From NCBI GenBank assembly GCA_002869465.1, contig PKSW01000115.1, positions 1-14,018 of the forward strand: a stretch of 14,018 nucleotides of DNA, given 5' to 3'. Under the pieces are notes generated by a model, which was not told the origin of the DNA, made no database searches, and was given only the letters and a program-made list of their open reading frames with translations. This document shows positions 1 to 8,150 of this stretch, one piece after another (the stretch's first letter is position 1; the number at the start of each line of letters is the position of its first letter). Made by a program: the position numbers and the translations under genes. Origin of the DNA: Marinilabiliales bacterium. Its GTDB lineage: Bacteria; Bacteroidota; Bacteroidia; Bacteroidales; F082.

Positions 1-111
1 AACGCCGACACAGCCTATTTCCAGAAAATTGCCGACAATGGCATATACCTCGGCACCGACAAAACCGAGCGCTGGACCAAAGAGGAGTTTTGGCAGTTTG
101 CCAAACCCTAA
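1..111 (+). pseudogene. C-terminal fragment of a SnoaL/NTF2-like fold protein, apparently cut short
   Basis: Frame 1 is open from the window edge and encodes 36 residues ending ...FAKP before TAA at 109-111. The segment GTDKTERWTKEEF followed by AKP resembles the middle of SnoaL-like/DUF4440 (NTF2-like) proteins, where a Gly-Thr-Asp-x-x-Glu-x-Trp stretch precedes a helix ending in 'AKPYF'. Those proteins normally continue for some 60-70 residues, forming the rest of the curved sheet. Here the stop comes directly after AKP, and none of the following frames up to 218 reads like the missing part. The fragment is about half G+C with many GCC, ACC, CTC and GAG codons, unlike the AT-rich genes that follow. 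The family assignment is from memory of the motif; the truncation is inferred. It could instead be a divergent short protein, since its start lies outside the window. Confidence 0.55.
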
Positions 112-218
112 GAAGGAAAAGTTTAAGTTGTTGTGTATAAATCTCTACTGTGGAATATCCAAACTGATACTTCCTGATATAGAAACAACAGTTATCATTG
201 AATGTCCTTAACCAAAAC

Positions 219-2411
219 TTATCTACCTCCGGGAGGGCAATGTAGCTTTAAAAAATTCGTGTATAAAGTTGATAAATGTTCAGAAGTACCTTCACCTTCT
301 CTAACTGAATGAGACCTGTTTGGATAAGGCATAAACTGAAACTGTTTGTTATATTTTATTAATTCATTTAATAACAATTCTGCATTTTGATAATGCACAT
401 TATCATCACCGGTACCATGGATATAAAGTAAATTTCCTTCAAGATTTTTCGCATAGGTAATAGGTGAACCCAGAATAAAATCTTCTCTGTTTTCCTGTGG
501 TAATCCCATATAACGTTCCTGATAAATATTATCATACGTCAATTGATTTACTACCGCCGCGATTGCAATTCCGGTTTTGTATATCTCAGGATATTGAAAC
601 ATCAAATTCAGTGTAGCAGATGCACCTCCGCTATGCCCCCAAACGGCTACCCGGTCAGGATCCACAAAATCCCATTTCAAAATTTCTTTAGCTGCCATTG
701 CCTGATCATGGATATTAATCACACCCATTTTTCGATAAATTGACTTTCTCCATTTACGTCCTTTAGGTGCAGGAGTACCTCTGTTATCTAATGAAATGTA
801 GATATAGCCATCATTGGCCATATTTCCATTGTAATGTATATTTCTACTAACGTTATAAACATCTTTAACTGTTGTAGAGGCTGGTTCTGAATACACATAA
901 AATACCACCGGATATTTTTTATCAGGATCGAAATCTGTTGGTTTTACCATCCAACCATCCATTTCAACATTATCGGATGTAGTAATTGTGAAAAACTCGG
1001 TTGTTGCTTTCTTTTGCAATTTTTCTAACCGGTTAGCAATACTCTCTTTGGGGTTGATAGCCTTATGATTTGAAACGACAATAAACTCTCTGGCTTTCTG
1101 AGTATAGTGGTTAGAAAAAGTATGCTCAGCATATTTACCATTATAAGAAAAGAAATAATCGTGGCTACCAATTAAGGATTCGGGACTTAGTAGCTCATTT
1201 TTTCCTTTTCCATTTAGTTTAGATCGGTAAAGATATTGTTGTGTAGCATTTTCCGGTGAAGCTAAATAGTACACATACCCTTCTTTAGAGTCAATATACT
1301 TTAAATCAATCACATCATATTCCCCATTCGTAACAAGAACCTCTGGTTTACCTTCCAGAGAAATTTGGTATAAGTGCCTCCATCCATCTTTTTCAGATGC
1401 CCAAAGAATACTATTGGTTTTAGTTAGAAAACTAAAACTATTTGTATAGTCAATTTTACGTCTATTCCCCACTTTAAATAAATCAATCCAGGCTTCATCC
1501 GTTTCTTCGAAAATAACTCTTGTATCACCTTGAAGGGCATCTGCAATGTACAATTTACTAATGTTTTGTTTTCTGTTTAATTGTTGTATTAGAAGCATGG
1601 TAGTATTTGGGATAAACTCCATTCTGACCAGATAATTCTGAGAAGGATCACCAGGGACATTCATCCAGGTTGTTTTCTTATCTGAAAGGCTTACAACTCC
1701 GACTTTACATACTGATGGAGTTTCACCAACTTTAGGATATTCAAGGGGCACTATTCGTGAATAAACAGAGTCTGTATTATTTATCATATAGAATTTTTTT
1801 ATGGCATCTGCATCAATTTGCCAATAGGCAATAGACTTACTGTCAGGACTCCAACGAAAGCCATCTCTACATGAAAACTCTTCTTCATATGCCCAATCGA
1901 AAGTACCATTAATTAAAGAAACAGTACCATTTGTTGTTAAGGCAGTAATATTACCACTTTTATAATCTTCATTATACAAATTGTTTTCCGAGACATATGC
2001 GATATTATTTCCGTCCGGAGAAAATTTTGCAAACATTAAAGATGAAGAAGGAAGACTTTTCCCAATTTGACTTAATGCATTTGTTTTAAAATCAAAAACC
2101 CAATAGTCGCCTCTGGTATTTAGCCTCCAAACTTTTTTTGTATTTGTAAACAACAACACCTTTTTCATATCTGATGAAAATGAAAAATAAGCAACATCTA
2201 TTGGTTCTGATTTCCCTGCCGGCGTAAGTTGTTCTGATGAAATGACTATTTCAGATTTATGGTCAGGCATCGTATAGACAAGTAATTGGTTTTGTTCAAA
2301 TTTGTAATATGAGTTCTCATTCTCCCCCCACCTTACCTGCGCCTCTATATAAAGGAAAGAAAACACAAATAAAAAAACAAATACCAGGAATTTAAAACTG
2401 TTTTTTTTCAT
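219..2411 (-). CDS. Exported dipeptidyl-peptidase IV-like serine peptidase (S9B family)
   Basis: Encodes 730 residues. The chosen ATG (2409-2411) begins MKKNSFKFLVFVFLFVFSF, a clear Sec signal peptide ending near IEAQ; the upstream in-frame extension to 2498 starts only at TTG and would bury the signal. Residues about 50-490 form the DPPIV N-terminal beta-propeller, including WAYEEEF (Glu176-178), the glutamate motif that in DPP-IV holds the substrate's free N-terminus. The C-terminal third is a peptidase S9 alpha/beta-hydrolase: YSEPAS supplies the oxyanion-hole tyrosine, GHSGG gives Ser594, HGTGDDNVH gives Asp669 and NRSHS gives His701, so the triad looks complete. Length matches bacterial DPP-IV. 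Established family role: removal of N-terminal dipeptides, often Xaa-Pro, in the periplasm. There is no T9SS sorting domain, so it is likely periplasmic or membrane-associated. It lies 132 bases after the M6 protease gene, and joint peptide breakdown is an inference. The exact P1 preference cannot be read from sequence. Confidence 0.9.
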   Translation of the reverse strand: MKKNSFKFLVFVFLFVFSFLYIEAQVRWGENENSYYKFEQNQLLVYTMPDHKSEIVISSEQLTPAGKSEPIDVAYFSFSSDMKKVLLFTNTKKVWRLNTRGDYWVFDFKTNALSQIGKSLPSSSLMFAKFSPDGNNIAYVSENNLYNEDYKSGNITALTTNGTVSLINGTFDWAYEEEFSCRDGFRWSPDSKSIAYWQIDADAIKKFYMINNTDSVYSRIVPLEYPKVGETPSVCKVGVVSLSDKKTTWMNVPGDPSQNYLVRMEFIPNTTMLLIQQLNRKQNISKLYIADALQGDTRVIFEETDEAWIDLFKVGNRRKIDYTNSFSFLTKTNSILWASEKDGWRHLYQISLEGKPEVLVTNGEYDVIDLKYIDSKEGYVYYLASPENATQQYLYRSKLNGKGKNELLSPESLIGSHDYFFSYNGKYAEHTFSNHYTQKAREFIVVSNHKAINPKESIANRLEKLQKKATTEFFTITTSDNVEMDGWMVKPTDFDPDKKYPVVFYVYSEPASTTVKDVYNVSRNIHYNGNMANDGYIYISLDNRGTPAPKGRKWRKSIYRKMGVINIHDQAMAAKEILKWDFVDPDRVAVWGHSGGASATLNLMFQYPEIYKTGIAIAAVVNQLTYDNIYQERYMGLPQENREDFILGSPITYAKNLEGNLLYIHGTGDDNVHYQNAELLLNELIKYNKQFQFMPYPNRSHSVREGEGTSEHLSTLYTNFLKLHCPPGGR

Positions 2412-2464
2412 ATAAAAATGATTTTCACTATTAGGTTTATATATAATACCAGTTAAAATGCACA

Positions 2465-2495
2465 CCCCCCCAAAGTAATAAAGTGAGGGGGGGGG
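2465..2495 (-). repeat. C7/G9 homopolymer inverted repeat between the M6 protease and DPP-IV genes
   Basis: On the plus strand seven C (2465-2471) and nine G (2487-2495) flank a 15-base AT-rich spacer, so RNA from either strand can fold a 7-bp all-G:C stem. It lies about 50 bases past the stop of the M6 protease gene and 53 bases before the DPP-IV start. It could end or stall transcription, or stabilise a 3' end. No U-run follows on the minus strand, so a classical intrinsic terminator is not shown. The tracts are also candidate slippage sites. Confidence 0.5.
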
Positions 2496-2543
2496 CAATC
2501 ATGTCTAATACTACCAATAAAAATTGAAAAATACTTTGTATCA

Positions 2544-5471
2544 CTAATTTTCTAAAACTATTTTTTTCATAATTAAAAAATCATTTCCGGTAACTTTCAG
2601 GAAATAAACACCCCGGACAAAACCAGATAAATCAAAACTAAAAGGTTGACGAGGCTGAATACTGTTAATATTTAGGCGTTTAATTAGTTGACCTTGCTGA
2701 TTGTAAACAGAAGCATCCAACACATCAAGTTTATGTAACGAGGATAGTGTAAGAATACCTGTTGAGGGGTTTGGGAAAATTGAAATTTGTTTCTTTTCAG
2801 GTATATTATATACACCTTCCAGAATATCGATACTTATATCATCAATGTACAAGTTATTCCCAATTATTGAAGCAGATTCGAACATAATCTGTGTATTTGG
2901 TTTATTCCCACAGTCTGGTAATTCGATAGTATAACATTGTGCACCAAAACCTGCACTACACCAGTCTTCTTGGTCAACAGGAGTAAAGCTATATTCAGTC
3001 ATTTCGCGGGTAATAAAATTTTGAGTACCATCCTCACCAATAGCAAAAACCCGCGTCCAGGATTCACCACAGTCATGCGAAATTTTAATGATTAATGAAT
3101 CTGTGTAATTCGGGTTCGTAGTGGTATATGCATATTTAAAGGTCAGAAAACAAGATGATTCCGGTGAATTCATATTCAGAACGGGGCTTATCAACTGGTC
3201 GCGCTGGTTAAAAGCCATGTATTCGAATAATTGTATTCCGGCTGCTTTCGTTCCGGAGGTCGATCCATCTATATCAAAAATCTCCCAGCAAACATCATTG
3301 TCGGGATTTACAATTCGCCATTCGCTGTTATCCATGCTGGAATAGTCAAATGTTTCACCCCATGATCCTGAAATTGGTATACCCCCAGATTTTATATAAT
3401 TACTTTTAATGATTTCATCAGTCCCATTAGCATTTTCAACGGTTAACTTAACTGAGAACTCACCGATTTCGTTAAAAGCCACGTCAATATTCTGTGTTGT
3501 TGACGAGGTGCCATTTACAAATTCAACACCTGAATTTGGAATAATTTCCCACTCCCATGATAATGGACATATTTCACTTTTATCCTCGAAGCTTACAACC
3601 GACCCGGAGCATATAGCTTGGTTCGAGCTGGAAAAATCTGCAACCGGGAGAGCTGTGGTGCTAACATTAATATAATCAGAGAGAGTAATTGTATTTTGCC
3701 CCCAATCATTTGATACTGTCAAGCTCACATCGTACGTACCCGCATTTTCGTAAAAAATACCTGTGGGGAATTGATCTGTAGAGACCTCAGGTGTCCCTCC
3801 TTCGAAAAACCACTCCCGGGTATTAACCTGGCATAGTGAGCTATCTTCAAAATCTATGCTGCAGTTTTCAGTAATAGTTGTTGATGATGCAGCAAAGTTT
3901 GCCACAGGCTCTTTTTCAAAATTCACATCAAAGCAAATTTCATCATCGATAATTCCTATATTGGAGATAAAGATTCCGCCATCCTGACCATTGGACAAAA
4001 AACAACTTGGGTTGGTATTATCATTAAATTCTGTACGGCCATAATCTGCACTAAAAACAGCACTAGTGATGTTTCCATTTATTTCAAGCGTTCCATTCGG
4101 GCGATAAACATATAGTTCATCAGGTGGACCAGAGCCATTACCATTACCGTCTTCCAGTGTGTTAACTTTATAAATCAGTAATCCCGAATTTGGGATTACA
4201 CTTTCGAAAACACCTTCTTTAATTCTGTATTCCAGCACGAAATAATCTGTTGATGAATTGGGAGAGGAAATTTTAAAACAATTATTACCCTGTGATGAAA
4301 TTGGATTTAATGAATAGGTGCCACATTCTGTAATCTCCGGAATATCTTCAATCCAGCCTCCATAACGATACTTCATGTATGCACCCATGGATCTTGGCGG
4401 GTCGGTTGTTTTTCCCATAATGTCCCAGTCTTCTACCGGGTCAATAGGATTGGTGTCGTAATGATATAAATCGGGAGCACCCAATGAGTGAAACATTTCA
4501 TGACAGAGGACACCTACACCTGTAATAAAGAGTCTTTCTTCAATTTGGAAATTATAATCATACACACGTTTGCCATGTATATAAACATACTCCGAATACA
4601 GAGCCCATCGGTGAGGCCATAGCAAAGTTGACCATGCTGTTGCCTCTCCCCGAATAATAAATGCCACATTATCAACGTAGCCATCATTGTTGTAATCTAT
4701 GTTCAATGATTCCGGTACTTCATCCTGGATTTCGATAACAGCCCGTTTTAATCATTTGTGTTCGCGTTCTTTTTTTTGATCCGAATTTTGATACCCGTCG
4801 GGATTAGTAGTAGCATCATAAGGCATGAAATAGCTTCGGGGGTAAATATCCTGATAAGAAATAACAAAATCACTTTGATTCAGGGGGTAAAAGGTAGATG
4901 AGATGTTTAATTGTTGATAGGATACCATCTGATAATAATTATATAAAGAATTATAGCCGGTAGCCTGATTGTTAAACATATTCCAGAACACTAAAGTATC
5001 ATTAACAAATTCAGCCTGGTCGCTGAAACGGATGTACACCACAAGGTTATTCAGAGAGCCTGTATTTTTTGTAGTCCCGGGATTCTTAAACCCCGGTAAT
5101 GGTTTTTTTTCGGGCATATAATTATTAAAAAAATCCAATCGTATTTTTTTCATTGCTTCGGCTGAAATATTAGCCCCTGGAATCAATCCCATTTCAGATG
5201 GGTCAACTTTTCCAACAATGAATTCTGAAGGTTTAAGCTCATTATCCTGTAAAATGGCATAGGTATAGTATCCATTTTTAGGATCCCGGATAATAGTATA
5301 ACCAGTTTTATCGTGCAGCCAGTTATAAAATTCATCACCGCTGGCAAAGCATTGAATTGTATTGCCATCGGGTTGTGTAATAATTTGTGGAACATTTTCG
5401 AGCCATGCAGCACGGGTAAGGGTGCTAAAAAATAGCAGGCTGATTAAAAATACAAATGTGATTTTTTTCAT
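2544..5471 (-). pseudogene. M6-family secreted metalloprotease with PKD domains and T9SS sorting domain, interrupted by an in-frame TGA
   Basis: One reading frame of 976 codons runs from ATG at 5469-5471 to the stop at 2544, broken only by TGA at codon 240 (4752-4754). The upstream part has a signal peptide (MKKITFVFLISLLFFSTLTRA) and the N-terminal part of an immune-inhibitor-A-like protease. After the TGA the frame continues without shift into the catalytic part: HEMFHSLGAPD (His324, Glu325, His328, Asp334; HExxHxxGxxD zinc site) and a WDIMG Met-turn near 352. Then come two PKD-like domains (about 522-604 and 608-695), a MAM-like jelly-roll region (702-885) and a T9SS type A domain starting IFPNPSTG (896-975). 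The native enzyme would be a secreted zinc endopeptidase. As written, the 239-residue product lacks the active site and the remainder lacks a signal peptide. No ATG lies between the TGA and the Met inside HEMFH, so reinitiation is unlikely to restore activity. Read-through or a base-call error remains possible. Confidence 0.88.
4752..4754 (-). other. Premature in-frame TGA in the M6 protease frame
   Basis: The minus strand reads ...CGC GAA CAC AAA TGA TTA AAA CGG GCT..., i.e. REHK, stop, LKRAV. Both sides are in the same frame and both match the expected flow of an M6 protease (REH-x-LLK-like followed by a helix and the NIDYNNDG motif). A leucine codon TTA turned to TGA by one base change would explain it. 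A frameshift at the nearby A8 run (plus-strand T run 4770-4777) is ruled out because the frame does not change. Confidence 0.85.
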
Positions 5472-5510
5472 ATGCTCTACTATAATTAAGTTTGAAAGCA
5501 TTTCAAATGT

Positions 5511-5541
5511 GCGCAGGACAAATTTCCTATTTGCCCTGCGC
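5511..5541 (-). terminator. Strong hairpin after the sialidase-like gene
   Basis: A 31-base inverted repeat with 13-base arms and a 5-base loop (AGGAA on the minus strand) begins 38 bases past the stop of the gene at 5580. In the minus-strand RNA all 13 positions can pair, one as a G-U wobble; in the plus-strand RNA that same position is an A-C mismatch. This asymmetry suggests that the structure acts in leftward transcripts. No clear U-run follows, so it may be a terminator or a 3'-end stabiliser. Confidence 0.6.
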
Positions 5542-5579
5542 TTTATCAATAATAGATTATTAACTAACGAAGCCAATTA

Positions 5580-7553
5580 TTACTTCACCAGCATTTTCCC
5601 CGTTTGCACTTCATCATTTATAATTACAGAATACAAATAAACTCCTGTTTTCAAATCTGACACATCCATAATGAGTGTATGATCACCCATTGCCAAATTT
5701 CTTTGTTGTCCATTCCATACGGTCTGTCCAAGCAGGGTAGTTATGCTATAGTTCACAGATGCAGGATTCTCGAGATGCAGATTCAGTTTCGTAGTGTTAA
5801 TACATGGATTCGGGAAACATGTGGATAAGTTATATGTTTTTTCAACTGGCTCAGCAATACCGGTTGTAAAAGACAGATCTTCATCGGTAAGAATAAAATT
5901 ATCGATATACATAAACTGAGCAGGCTCGAGAAGATTTACCGGGGATATCTCCTGATAAACGAACGGGATTGTATAGGATCCATCCTCATTATCGAAAACA
6001 TAATTGGAACCACTGGCCATATAGGCTTCCCATGTTGCGGGTGAAAAAAATGTAACATTCTTTTTTTCAGAATATGTATTGTTTTCAACATCATATCCGA
6101 TACAAAATATATCAGGACTTGTATTTTCCTCAATACCGAATATGTCGGTGTCTATCCAAGAAAAAAACATTTTGGTTCCATCAAAAGTTGAAGCTACATA
6201 AGGGCGGTTATCCACTGAAATTGGGTTTCCACCTTCATAGGGAAACAATCCTCTAAAAGTTTTTACTGTGCAGAGGGTGTCACCTAACCAGGTGTCACCG
6301 AAGTCAGTTGAATGCAAATGAACCATTGCAACGCAACCCTGGCAGCCAATACTTCCGCTATAAGATGAGAAGAAACTCCATTCCTGGTTTCCAACACCTA
6401 CATTAAAAATCAGGTGTGGATTGCCTGAATTATCAACGCTTAAATCAAGTTCGAATGCTGTTGTAAACGGGATTTCATCCCGGTCAGGTACAGGGGCTTC
6501 AAACATCGCAGCAATAATATCATCACTCAGAAATTCCAATATTGCAGGTATTCCATCATCTCCACCAAGCTCAACATTATAAGGGCCGTCCCAGGTTTCT
6601 CCATCGTCAACGGTTTTGTATAAAATCGGGTAATAACATCCAATTGACTCATCATCATTCTCACCGTTATTACTTAAATAAGCAATATAACCAATTGATC
6701 CATCAGGCGAAAACGCAACCTTTACGTCAGGAACTCTGGCAAGTTCACCATTAATATCTTCTCCTCCAGCGGGAAATTCCACCAAGTCACGCTCCATATC
6801 AAAATCTCCGGTTTCCGGGTTAAAGTGACCTTTAGTAATAATCATTTCATCGCTATAAATAAAATCAGGTTCCATAACGTCCGCTGCAATTGCTAACCCC
6901 TGGCTTGAAATGGAGTAGGTATCAGGGACATCCTGAACATATTCATCTCCTGAAGTAGTACTGTAAATCGTTGGAGCTTGTGATCCGGTAAACATATGTG
7001 TTCCAAAGGCATAACCTCCCCAACTCCCGCTTCCGCTAGAGCCATCAAGTGTAGGGGCAAAATATCCAAAAACTGCATTTGCAGGGTCTGTATTTCCGGC
7101 TGGATTATAAATTCCTCCCTGAGGGTAACGAGCATTATATCCTTCATTTTGCGAGGGATCATAAACCTGAATGTTATTTGTAAAACTTTCACCACCATCA
7201 ATAGAATAATCGTAGCCTACATAACCACTTCCCGGAGTTGATGCCATACGGTGAGTAAAGCATACCGAATTGATTTCCTGATTAACCCAAAGGTATTGAC
7301 GTGCTCCTAAAACGCTAAAACCATTGGCAGATTCACCAATTTCACGAATAATTATATCTTTACTATTATCTGACTGCGCAGGTAGTTTCCTGCGCGGTGT
7401 TTCTATCTGATCACTATTCTGCAACAATTGCTCAGGGATGTTCTGATCCACAAATGATACAGCGGAAAGGTTGCTTTTATAGTTCATCTTCTTTTGACCA
7501 AAGGCAAATACTGTAGCCAGTATCAGCACAACAATAAGTAATGTTCTCTGCAT
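5580..7553 (-). CDS. Sialidase-like Asp-box propeller protein with T9SS type A sorting domain
   Basis: Encodes 657 residues. It starts with a signal peptide (MQRTLLIVVLILATVFAFGQ). Three Asp-box motifs of the S/T-x-D-x-G-x-T/S-W/F type are visible: SIDGGESF (117-124), TVDDGETW (314-321) and STDFGDTW (415-422), which mark a sialidase/BNR-type beta-propeller. A VAFSPDGSIGYIAYL stretch near 279-293 looks like another blade. The C-terminus from about 573 (CFPNPCINTTKLNL ... TGVYLYSVIINDEVQTGKMLVK) is a T9SS type A sorting domain, so the protein is expected to be exported and anchored on or released from the outer membrane. I do not see a FRIP motif or a convincing arginine triad, so sialidase activity should not be assumed. 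Acidic, Gly/Asn-rich composition fits an extracellular calcium-stabilised protein. It lies 108 bases upstream of the M6 protease start with a hairpin between them. Its ligand is unknown. Confidence 0.8.
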   Translation of the reverse strand: MQRTLLIVVLILATVFAFGQKKMNYKSNLSAVSFVDQNIPEQLLQNSDQIETPRRKLPAQSDNSKDIIIREIGESANGFSVLGARQYLWVNQEINSVCFTHRMASTPGSGYVGYDYSIDGGESFTNNIQVYDPSQNEGYNARYPQGGIYNPAGNTDPANAVFGYFAPTLDGSSGSGSWGGYAFGTHMFTGSQAPTIYSTTSGDEYVQDVPDTYSISSQGLAIAADVMEPDFIYSDEMIITKGHFNPETGDFDMERDLVEFPAGGEDINGELARVPDVKVAFSPDGSIGYIAYLSNNGENDDESIGCYYPILYKTVDDGETWDGPYNVELGGDDGIPAILEFLSDDIIAAMFEAPVPDRDEIPFTTAFELDLSVDNSGNPHLIFNVGVGNQEWSFFSSYSGSIGCQGCVAMVHLHSTDFGDTWLGDTLCTVKTFRGLFPYEGGNPISVDNRPYVASTFDGTKMFFSWIDTDIFGIEENTSPDIFCIGYDVENNTYSEKKNVTFFSPATWEAYMASGSNYVFDNEDGSYTIPFVYQEISPVNLLEPAQFMYIDNFILTDEDLSFTTGIAEPVEKTYNLSTCFPNPCINTTKLNLHLENPASVNYSITTLLGQTVWNGQQRNLAMGDHTLIMDVSDLKTGVYLYSVIINDEVQTGKMLVK

Positions 7554-7763
7554 AATTATTGTTTGTTTAATGAGTGTTTATAATTTTTTTTAAATATGTG
7601 GTTTATAGAAACCATTCAAATAAAGAACAATATCAGGGTCACAACAAATCTCGGTATAGTCCATTAGTAGTACATCAGGTAAAATTTTGTAGGACAATAA
7701 TGAGACAGAATAGGTATACTCACATAATATCAACTACTTAAAGAATATCCCTAAACGACAAAA
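7554..7763. other. AT-rich leader region upstream of the sialidase-like gene
   Basis: No convincing gene is visible in these 210 bases. The only structure noted is a small perfect inverted repeat, TGGTTT-ATAG-AAACCA at 7599-7614, next to a T-rich tract (7583-7591). It lies between the candidate small protein and the start of the sialidase-like gene, so it could belong to the 3' end of the former or the 5' leader of the latter. No clear Bacteroidota -7/-33 promoter pair was recognised. Confidence 0.4.
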
Positions 7764-7934
7764 TCATCCCTGCTTTTTCTCAGGAAACAGGTTATCCAGT
7801 ATCTTTTTAAGTGCACTATTTTGAGTTTCCAATAATGGGCTTCCCTGGTTTGCAGATATCTCTTTCGCGTTCTTCTCATCGTTTATTCTTTTATCATAAT
7901 GAGGGACTGAGTTATTCATAGGTTTTTTATTCAT
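7764..7934 (-). CDS. Candidate small protein of 56 residues, function unknown
   Basis: An ATG at 7932-7934 opens 56 codons closed by TGA at 7764-7766. The product begins MNKKPMNNSVPHYDKR and ends LKKILDNLFPEKKQG. It is hydrophilic and lysine/asparagine-rich, with a predicted amphipathic C-terminal helix (about residues 36-52) and no signal peptide or membrane segment, so it would be cytoplasmic. It lies in an otherwise gene-free 597-base gap, has the same orientation as its neighbours, and shows varied, protein-like composition rather than low-complexity translation. I recognise no family. It could be a chance open frame: it is short and has no strong ribosome-binding site, although Bacteroidota genes often lack one. 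Confidence 0.4.
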   Translation of the reverse strand: MNKKPMNNSVPHYDKRINDEKNAKEISANQGSPLLETQNSALKKILDNLFPEKKQG

Positions 7935-8096
7935 TGCTTATTTATTAACTGTATCTGAGATAACAATGATTTTTTTCATACTGATTTTAACTCTTGTTTT
8001 CTTTAAAAAACAGGGATTCACATTGACCAGGAAATAGTTTGGAAAACATTAGCACAGCTATGCTACTGAAAAGATTATTTTTTGCAGGGCAACAGG
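7935..8096. other. Gene-free spacer right of the candidate small protein
   Basis: This AT-rich stretch separates the small open frame from the hairpin that follows the 1234-residue protein gene. Any promoter for the small frame should lie here, but no convincing consensus was seen. Its right edge includes CAGGGC (8085-8090), which can pair with part of the neighbouring hairpin (see the entry at 8097-8129). Confidence 0.35.
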
Positions 8097-8129
8097 AAGC
8101 CCTGATCCTTATTTGACGGATCAGGGCTT
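8097..8129 (-). terminator. Perfect 12-bp hairpin after the 1234-residue T9SS protein gene
   Basis: AAGCCCTGATCC (8097-8108) and GGATCAGGGCTT (8118-8129) are exact reverse complements around a 9-base AT-rich loop, beginning 21 bases past the stop codon at 8151. The position and strength fit a transcript end. No U-run directly follows on the minus strand; an A-rich, then U-rich stretch begins about 20 bases later. A third segment, CAGGGC at 8085-8090, can pair with 8099-8104 as an alternative 6-bp stem. Confidence 0.65.
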
Positions 8130-8150
8130 ATAACTATATGTTAACCTACG

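Noticed and set aside
2412..2498. N-terminal extension of the DPP-IV-like protein by 29 residues
   Set aside because: It would start at TTG, run through the homopolymer tracts and place the clear signal peptide internally; the ATG at 2409-2411 is much better.
2544..4706. A stand-alone gene starting at 4706
   Set aside because: The start is a TTG leucine codon in the middle of conserved M6 protease sequence (PESLNID); it has no signal peptide and continues the upstream frame across the TGA.
4752..4754. TGA read as selenocysteine or as a reassigned Trp codon
   Set aside because: The position is a helix with leucine expected and no role for Sec; neighbouring genes encode Trp with TGG and the small frame uses TGA as a stop; no reassignment is supported.
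4770..4777. Homopolymer frameshift as the cause of the split protease
   Set aside because: Both parts are in the same frame, so no indel is needed; the break is a single stop codon.
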